Positions 59,708-64,000 of a stretch of DNA of 64,000 nucleotides are shown here, piece by piece (the first letter of the stretch is position 1; every line of letters begins with the position of its first letter). Source of the DNA: Congzhengia minquanensis (lineage in GTDB: Bacteria; Bacillota; Clostridia; UBA1381; UBA9506); NCBI RefSeq assembly GCF_014384785.1, contig NZ_JACRSU010000003.1:124001-188000 (forward strand). The letters are read 5' to 3'. Made by a program: the position numbers and the translations under genes. The notes under the pieces were generated by a model. That model ran no database searches, was not told the DNA's origin, and saw only the letters and a list, made by a program, of their open reading frames with translations.

Positions 59708-60130
59708 ATGAGCGAAAAAGAATTTGAGATTTTTGCAAAAAGGTTAAAAGAGTTACGCTCGGTGGAAGGTTTGACACAGGCCAAACTTGCCAAAAGATTA
59801 AATGTTTCCAGAAGCTGCCTTGCTAATTATGAATCGCACAAGAGAAAGCCTGATGAAGAAATGGTTCGGACAATTGCAAACTATTTCGGTGTCAGTGAAG
59901 CTTACCTAACAGGAAATAAAAAGACTTATTTTCCCATTGATGACAACCGCGGACACGACCTTGACATTGCAGAATTCTTGTCGTCTGACGGCCAGCTGGA
60001 CATTTCTGGGGTTTCGCCCACGGCCAAAATTGCTTTGATTGAATTTTATAACTATTTGATGGATAGGTCCCAGCACGAAAAAAACGAGATGAATCCGCCG
60101 GAGAAAGCAAAAACCGGGAGCGATCAATAA
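59708..60130 (+). CDS. XRE family transcriptional regulator
   Basis: 140 residues. The N-terminal HTH (about 8-65) reads LKELRSVEGLTQAKLAKRLNVSRSCLANYESHKRKP, with FGVSEAYLTG after it. The C-terminal part has a helix TAKIALIEFYNYLMDR and a polar tail. AGGAAAG precedes the ATG at 59708. The operator over its own promoter suggests autoregulation. Confidence 0.88.
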   Translation: MSEKEFEIFAKRLKELRSVEGLTQAKLAKRLNVSRSCLANYESHKRKPDEEMVRTIANYFGVSEAYLTGNKKTYFPIDDNRGHDLDIAEFLSSDGQLDISGVSPTAKIALIEFYNYLMDRSQHEKNEMNPPEKAKTGSDQ

Positions 60131-60139
60131 CTGATTGCA

Positions 60140-60168
60140 TTGACTTTTTCTTCCGTTGAACGTATAAT
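60140..60168 (+). promoter_or_regulatory. Promoter of the propeller glycosidase-like gene
   Basis: TTGACT (60140-60145), 17 bases, TATAAT (60163-60168). It overlaps the end of the XRE transcript. Confidence 0.7.
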
Positions 60169-60203
60169 AAGGAAAGAGTACGAGCAAAGCGGAGGATGGT
60201 GCA

Positions 60204-61172
60204 ATGAATTTTAAAAACAGAATGCTGCCTACAAAATTAAACTATCAATTCAGAGAAGAAGGATATCATGTCTGGTGCGGATCGGCGTTTCAGTTTCGGG
60301 GCAATTGTTATTTCATTTATTCGCGGTGGAAAAAAGATTTGGGATTTGCTGCGTGGGTAACAGATTCAGAAATTTGCCTTGCAAAAGCCGATCATATTTT
60401 TGGCGAGTTTCATCATGTAAAAACACTATTCGGAAAAGACGAAGACGATCGGTGGGACGCCTCCTGCAAACACAATCCCACAGTTTTAAAGTATGAGGAC
60501 AAGATTTATTTATATTATATGGGCAACCGCGGCAACGGGGAATGGTGGAACCACCGCAACAACCAGCGGATTGGCTGTGCTGTAGCCTCTGACCCGGAGG
60601 GGGAGTGGCGGCGAAAAGAAGAGCCTGTGATTGATGTAAGCAGCCACGGCTTCGACTCGCTGATGACTTCAAACCCAACCGTGACGCAAATGCCTGACGG
60701 CAGGGTTCTGGCAGTTTATAAAGGCGTTTCTAAGGAGGGGGAGCTTCCCAAGGGCGGCCCGGTTATCTGCGGCGTAGCCATAGCAGAACATCCTGAGGGG
60801 CCCTTTATCAAAGAAAAAGAGCCTATTATGCAAAACCCCAACCACCCGTGGTCGGTGGAGGACCCGTTTATCTGGCGGGAGGACGGAAACTATTATTCCC
60901 TGGTGAAGGATTTTCACGGCTATTTTACAAAAACCAACGGCTATTCTGTGGCACTGTTTGAGTCCCGGGACGGAATTCATTGGGCGCCGTCAGACACGCC
61001 CCTGGCATTTACCCGGGAGCTTGTCTATGAAGACGGACAAATCCAAAAGGTTGCGCTGTTAGAGCGTCCCCAGCTTTATTTTGAGAACGGAACACCAAAG
61101 GCACTTCTTTGCGCCTGTGCGGCGGACGAAAATTGCACAGATACATTTCATGTCAGAATACCATTAAAATAA
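60204..61172 (+). CDS. Five-bladed beta-propeller glycoside hydrolase-like protein (GH43/GH117 type)
   Basis: 322 residues, no signal peptide. Blade-like repeats are seen at YHVWCGSAFQFRGNCYFIYSR-like and NPTVLKYEDKIYLYYMG, NPTVTQMPDGRVLAVYKG, and PWSVEDPFIWREDGNYYSLVKD segments. The VEDPFIW acid and nearby Asp and Glu residues resemble clan GH-F catalytic residues. Family and substrate remain open. AGCGGAGGATG lies before the ATG. Confidence 0.7.
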   Translation: MNFKNRMLPTKLNYQFREEGYHVWCGSAFQFRGNCYFIYSRWKKDLGFAAWVTDSEICLAKADHIFGEFHHVKTLFGKDEDDRWDASCKHNPTVLKYEDKIYLYYMGNRGNGEWWNHRNNQRIGCAVASDPEGEWRRKEEPVIDVSSHGFDSLMTSNPTVTQMPDGRVLAVYKGVSKEGELPKGGPVICGVAIAEHPEGPFIKEKEPIMQNPNHPWSVEDPFIWREDGNYYSLVKDFHGYFTKTNGYSVALFESRDGIHWAPSDTPLAFTRELVYEDGQIQKVALLERPQLYFENGTPKALLCACAADENCTDTFHVRIPLK

Positions 61173-61209
61173 AATGTTACTAAAACAGCTATTTGAATCC
61201 AGTTATTTA

Positions 61210-61244
61210 TGCTCTATGGAGAATTTCCCCATAGAGCATTTTTT
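61210..61244. terminator. Terminator between the propeller and M14 genes
   Basis: TGCTCTATGG (61210-61219) pairs with CCATAGAGCA (61229-61238), then TTTTTT. It also lies at the end of the converging M14 gene. Confidence 0.75.
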
Positions 61245-61247
61245 CTC

Positions 61248-62156
61248 CTATAGACATAAAACCGCCTTTAAGTTGTCGCTGTAAATTTTATCAAACTGGG
61301 AGAGGGGCAGCGGGTTTTCCCCCTTACCTACCTCAATGGTATATGCGGGAATGTTGAAGTGTTCAATCACCCAGTCTTTATACCCGGAACAGTCGGTTAA
61401 GCCGTCGGCCTCAATGAGCTTATAGCCTGTGGCCCGGGCCAGGGTTTGGGCAATGTTAACCGCGCCCCGGGCGCATTTGCCGTTAAAGTTATAATAAATT
61501 TCTTCCCCCTGGGAGTGATAGGCAATAACAATGTCGGGGTTAATTTCTTTCGTCAGTCCTACAACGGCCTGGGTTTCCGGCTCGCTTTCCGGATATTCGC
61601 CGGAGTAGCGCCCTTTTCCCGGGCCGTAAACTCCTGCGGCAAATTCCATGGTGCGCCCTTTTTCAAACAGCGCGTCATAGTTGTGGTTTAAATCTACCCC
61701 ACGGATGTTCGACTGCCAAAGCCCAACAAATTCGCGGCTTCCAGCGTTCATTCCAATCAGCCGCGACTGGGTAAAGGTTGGAATGTCCTCCGTCAGGCCG
61801 CGTATGCATAGGTTCACCCCGTCGGGATTTACCATGGGGATAAAATAAATGCTGCGCGTGTTAAAAAACTCAATCATATTCGTTTCCCCAAACCGTTTCC
61901 CCTCGCCGTACATGCGGCACAGCGCTTCAATCAGGGCCATGTTCAGCATGGCGGTGATCCATTCCTTGCCGTGGTGCGCCCCTGTGATGAGAATTTTTCT
62001 GCAGCCCCGTCCGAACCGGATAAACGGAATGCGTTTGCCCAAAACCGAATATCCTGCAGTGCCGCTTTCTAAAATGTTGTATTCCCCCATCAGACGAAAA
62101 AAGTCGTCCATGAAAACATCGTATGTATATTCCTTATCCGTGCTGATAATTTGCAT
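61248..62156 (-). CDS. M14 family zinc carboxypeptidase (gamma-D-glutamyl-diamino acid peptidase type)
   Basis: 302 residues without a signal peptide. The zinc motif is HHGKEW with H62 and E65. The third ligand is His in IAYHSQGEEI and the catalytic Glu lies in YTIEVGKGENP. Segments FIPMVNPDGVNL and VDLNHNYDALFEKG place it near the MpaA/endopeptidase I group that trims D-Glu-diaminopimelate peptides from peptidoglycan. Divergent from the M23 peptidase gene. Confidence 0.88.
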   Translation of the reverse strand: MQIISTDKEYTYDVFMDDFFRLMGEYNILESGTAGYSVLGKRIPFIRFGRGCRKILITGAHHGKEWITAMLNMALIEALCRMYGEGKRFGETNMIEFFNTRSIYFIPMVNPDGVNLCIRGLTEDIPTFTQSRLIGMNAGSREFVGLWQSNIRGVDLNHNYDALFEKGRTMEFAAGVYGPGKGRYSGEYPESEPETQAVVGLTKEINPDIVIAYHSQGEEIYYNFNGKCARGAVNIAQTLARATGYKLIEADGLTDCSGYKDWVIEHFNIPAYTIEVGKGENPLPLSQFDKIYSDNLKAVLCL

Positions 62157-62233
62157 ATTCCATCACCTCAGTTCAATTTATGTATAAAAGTGAAAAAAAT
62201 TACAAACAATAGCGGTGAAAGGAATGGTGAATT

Positions 62234-63001
62234 ATGAAGAAAGCTTATGTAAAAGTGAAAAGTAAAAGTGCAACATCCATTTTAAAGCGGCCATACATAG
62301 CCGCAACCATTATTGGGGCTGCCATTTGTGCAATTGCTCTTTCTTTTGCCGTAAAACCGCCTGAAACGGACAAAACCGAAAAGGGAACAACGCTGTCTGC
62401 CGCTTCTAGCGTGCCGGAAGCTGAGGCGAGCAAAGCTCCGGAACCGCCAAAGGAAACCCCGCAAAAGCAGGCGCCCGCTGAGGTGACAGCACCGGCGCGC
62501 CAGGAGGTTACAAATCCCGATACAAACGAGGTGGCTGCCGTAGTACCGGAAGAAGACGCCAGCGTTTCTGTGGGTCTCTTTGGTAAGACGGCGGACGTAA
62601 AGTTTGTAAAACCGGTGGACGCGGAAATCATTAAGGCTTATTCCGGCACAAAGCCGGTAAAATCGAAAACACTTGGCGACTGGAGAATTCATTCAGGAAT
62701 TGACATAAAAGCGGAAAAAGGCACAGAGGTGAAAGCCCCGGCAGACGGAAAAGTGATAAGCGCCGCCAAAGACGGTTTAACGGGATACACCATATCCATT
62801 GACCACGGAAATGGTATAATATCTACGGTGTATAACTTAGAAAGCACCGACAAGGTGACCGAGGGGCAGGAGGTTAAGGCCGGCGATGTGATCGGCACAG
62901 CCGGCACCAGCGCGGCATCTGAACTGTTGGACGACCCCCACATTCACTTTGAAGTAACGGTAAGCGGTGAGTTTGTCAACCCGGAAGAATATTTAAAATA
63001 A
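62234..63001 (+). CDS. M23 (LytM) family membrane-anchored peptidase
   Basis: 255 residues. One N-terminal membrane helix (21-40) is followed by an Ala/Pro/Glu-rich linker (45-110) and a LytM domain (about 120-255). The zinc site is H153-x3-D157 (RIHSGIDIKA) with H238 of DPHIHFEV, so it should be active. It resembles forespore proteins such as SpoIIQ in layout, but no sporulation genes flank it. It cleaves peptide cross-bridges outside the membrane. Confidence 0.9.
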   Translation: MKKAYVKVKSKSATSILKRPYIAATIIGAAICAIALSFAVKPPETDKTEKGTTLSAASSVPEAEASKAPEPPKETPQKQAPAEVTAPARQEVTNPDTNEVAAVVPEEDASVSVGLFGKTADVKFVKPVDAEIIKAYSGTKPVKSKTLGDWRIHSGIDIKAEKGTEVKAPADGKVISAAKDGLTGYTISIDHGNGIISTVYNLESTDKVTEGQEVKAGDVIGTAGTSAASELLDDPHIHFEVTVSGEFVNPEEYLK

Positions 63002-63054
63002 AAAAACAGCCCTCCGGCTGTGTGATGAGTTACGCAAAAAAAACAATATTAAAC

Positions 63055-63084
63055 TAAGGGGGAACCGGCTGCGGTTCCCCTTTT
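63055..63084. terminator. Hairpin between the M23 and HPr-like genes
   Basis: AAGGGGGAACC and GGTTCCCCTT form a stem with a GGCTGC loop and T's on the plus side. It can end both converging transcripts. Confidence 0.65.
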
Positions 63085-63092
63085 CGTAACGC

Positions 63093-63326
63093 TTATTGGA
63101 TATAAGCCTTGATCTCTTCAATAAATTTGTCTGCGTCTTCGCCTTCTGAATGAACGTCAACCTTGATAGGTTTGCTAAGATCGAGGCTGAAAATACCCAT
63201 AATCGATTTTGCATCAACAACATATCTGCCGGATGTTAAGTCTACATCGAATTCATATTTGTTAACAATATTAACAAACGCCTTGATGTCGTTGATGGAG
63301 CTAAGTAAAATGTTGAATGTTTTCAT
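63093..63326 (-). CDS. HPr-like protein lacking the phosphorylated histidine
   Basis: 77 residues. The fold follows HPr (FDVDLTSGRYVVDAKSIMGIFSLDLSKPI), including the KSIMG segment with the regulatory-Ser position. The active-site GxHARPA, however, reads SSINDIKAF, with no His or Arg. It therefore cannot be phosphorylated by Enzyme I in the usual way. It could be a regulatory paralogue. AGGAGG is seven bases before the ATG at 63326. Confidence 0.85.
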   Translation of the reverse strand: MKTFNILLSSINDIKAFVNIVNKYEFDVDLTSGRYVVDAKSIMGIFSLDLSKPIKVDVHSEGEDADKFIEEIKAYIQ

Positions 63327-63348
63327 TTTCATTCCTCCTTTTACCATA

Positions 63349-63377
63349 ATTATAATACAAAAGCTTCCAATTGTCAA
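63349..63377 (-). promoter_or_regulatory. Perfect consensus promoter of the HPr-like gene
   Basis: Minus strand: TTGACA (63377-63372), 17 bases, TATAAT (63354-63349). Confidence 0.8.
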
Positions 63378-63418
63378 TTTATTCTTTGTTAAATTTCAGT
63401 AATTTTTTTACAATTAAT

Positions 63419-63447
63419 TTGACAATTTTTTTGATTTTGTTTATAAT
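63419..63447 (+). promoter_or_regulatory. Perfect consensus promoter of the 63484 lipoprotein gene
   Basis: TTGACA (63419-63424), 17 bases, TATAAT (63442-63447), 36 bases before the start codon. It is back to back with the HPr-like promoter. Confidence 0.8.
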
Positions 63448-63483
63448 TGATTTAATATCGAATTAAAGGGGTCGCTGTGCGAA

Positions 63484-64000
63484 ATGAAAAAGAATATGTC
63501 AAAGGGTTTTGTTTGGGCCGCGGTGCTTGCAGTTGCGCTGCTGTTTGCCGGCTGTTCAGACGGAACCAAAGAGGCGGAAAATGCCGCAAAAGCCTATTTA
63601 ACCGCAGTTTCAGGGTTTAATTTAGACGTTATGGAAGCCTGTCTTTCCGAGGGGGAAAACGAAGATTTTGGAATTGACACCACTGTGATAGCCAAAGACC
63701 ATGAACAGACAGATACATATAAAAAGGCCGTGGAGTCTATGTTTAAAGCGTTAAGCGGCACCGTGGAATATTCCATAGGCCAGTCGGAACAAAGGGACAA
63801 GAACACGGTGGTTGTCAACACCGAAATTCGGCATGCAGATGTGAACAAAGAAGCGGTTGACCAGTTTATGCAGCAGAAAATGGACGAATATGCTGACGCG
63901 CACCCGGAGCTTTCGCAAAAGACGGAAATTGAACAGAGCGACGTTGGCATTACGGTAATGGCAGACGCTTATAAAACATTTTTGCAGACGCAGAATAAAA
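63484..64000 (+). CDS. Lipoprotein of unknown function, 3' end missing
   Basis: 172 codons before the window ends. The signal peptide ends in the lipobox LFAGC (lipid Cys C24). Then comes a helix-rich start (ENAAKAYLTAVSGFNLDVME) and a small mixed alpha/beta domain with VEYSIGQSEQRDKNTVVVNTEI. This resembles the DUF4878/DUF5105-type NTF2-like lipoproteins common in Clostridia. AAAGGGG lies 12 bases before the ATG, rather far. The family is tentative because the C-terminus is missing. Confidence 0.65.
   Translation, partial: MKKNMSKGFVWAAVLAVALLFAGCSDGTKEAENAAKAYLTAVSGFNLDVMEACLSEGENEDFGIDTTVIAKDHEQTDTYKKAVESMFKALSGTVEYSIGQSEQRDKNTVVVNTEIRHADVNKEAVDQFMQQKMDEYADAHPELSQKTEIEQSDVGITVMADAYKTFLQTQNK

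Overview
The window looks like chromosomal DNA of an anaerobic, probably gut-dwelling, low-to-mid GC Clostridia member (Bacillota). The evidence is consensus sigma-A promoters and strong AGGAGG ribosome binding sites, four leader regulators typical of the group (lysine, FMN and ZTP riboswitches and a T-box), an IspH fused to ribosomal protein S1, pyruvate formate-lyase, a PdaB-like deacetylase, and many AraC-type regulators next to carbohydrate genes. Species cannot be named from the sequence alone.

Layout. 1-465: end of a solute-binding protein gene that runs off the left edge. 0.8-10.7 kb: alpha-galactosidase melA with a divergent AraC regulator, a small conserved protein and a PdaB-like deacetylase, argG, a secreted SLH-anchored serpin, a second AraC regulator, a HAD phosphatase and a beta-helix protein. 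10.7-27.5 kb: housekeeping genes: rlmH, an MBL-fold hydrolase, a CarD-like regulator, zapA, two small XRE regulators, asd-dapA-dapB under a lysine riboswitch, yajC, a TIGR04086-type membrane protein, cmk-plsC-ispH/S1, a heparinase-like protein, mscL, a DUF5131 protein, a VOC protein, ribU under an FMN riboswitch, and prfA. 27.7-46.7 kb: a 1057-residue exported protein with carbohydrate-binding-like repeats, a sugar cluster (PIG-L deacetylase, NagB-like protein, TIM-barrel isomerase, AraC, Gfo/Idh/MocA oxidoreductase), an acyl-CoA synthetase behind a T-box whose specifier I read as GUA (Val), a beta-propeller protein and acetyltransferase, pflB-pflA under a ZTP riboswitch, tRNA-Ser, and intracellular fucosidase, tannase-like and DUF2264 genes. 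46.9-59.5 kb: an accessory redox island, with a broken RepA gene at the left edge and a broken XRE gene at the right. 59.7-64 kb: an XRE regulator, a beta-propeller glycosidase-like protein, M14 and M23 peptidoglycan peptidases, an HPr-like protein and a truncated lipoprotein gene.

The redox island is the most unusual part. After LysR and MerR regulators, one strand carries genes for four exported proteins with intact flavodoxin FMN-phosphate loops: a lipoprotein; a copper-amine-oxidase-N/flavodoxin/cyclophilin-like fusion; an Ig-like/flavodoxin/cyclophilin-like fusion; and a copper-amine-oxidase-N/FGE-like/flavodoxin fusion. Interleaved are a tautomerase, an iron alcohol dehydrogenase, an aldo-keto reductase, a carboxymuconolactone decarboxylase-like protein, a cupin and a DUF4405 membrane protein with haem-ligand-like histidines. 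A fifth lipoprotein appears to be an internally deleted relative of the FGE/flavodoxin fusion. I infer an extracytoplasmic flavin-based redox module; its substrate is unknown.

A second notable arrangement is the valine-type T-box in front of an acyl-CoA synthetase. It would fit amino-acid-starvation control of branched-chain carboxylate activation, which anaerobes can carboxylate reductively to make valine. The carbohydrate genes largely lack signal peptides, which suggests breakdown of imported oligosaccharides.
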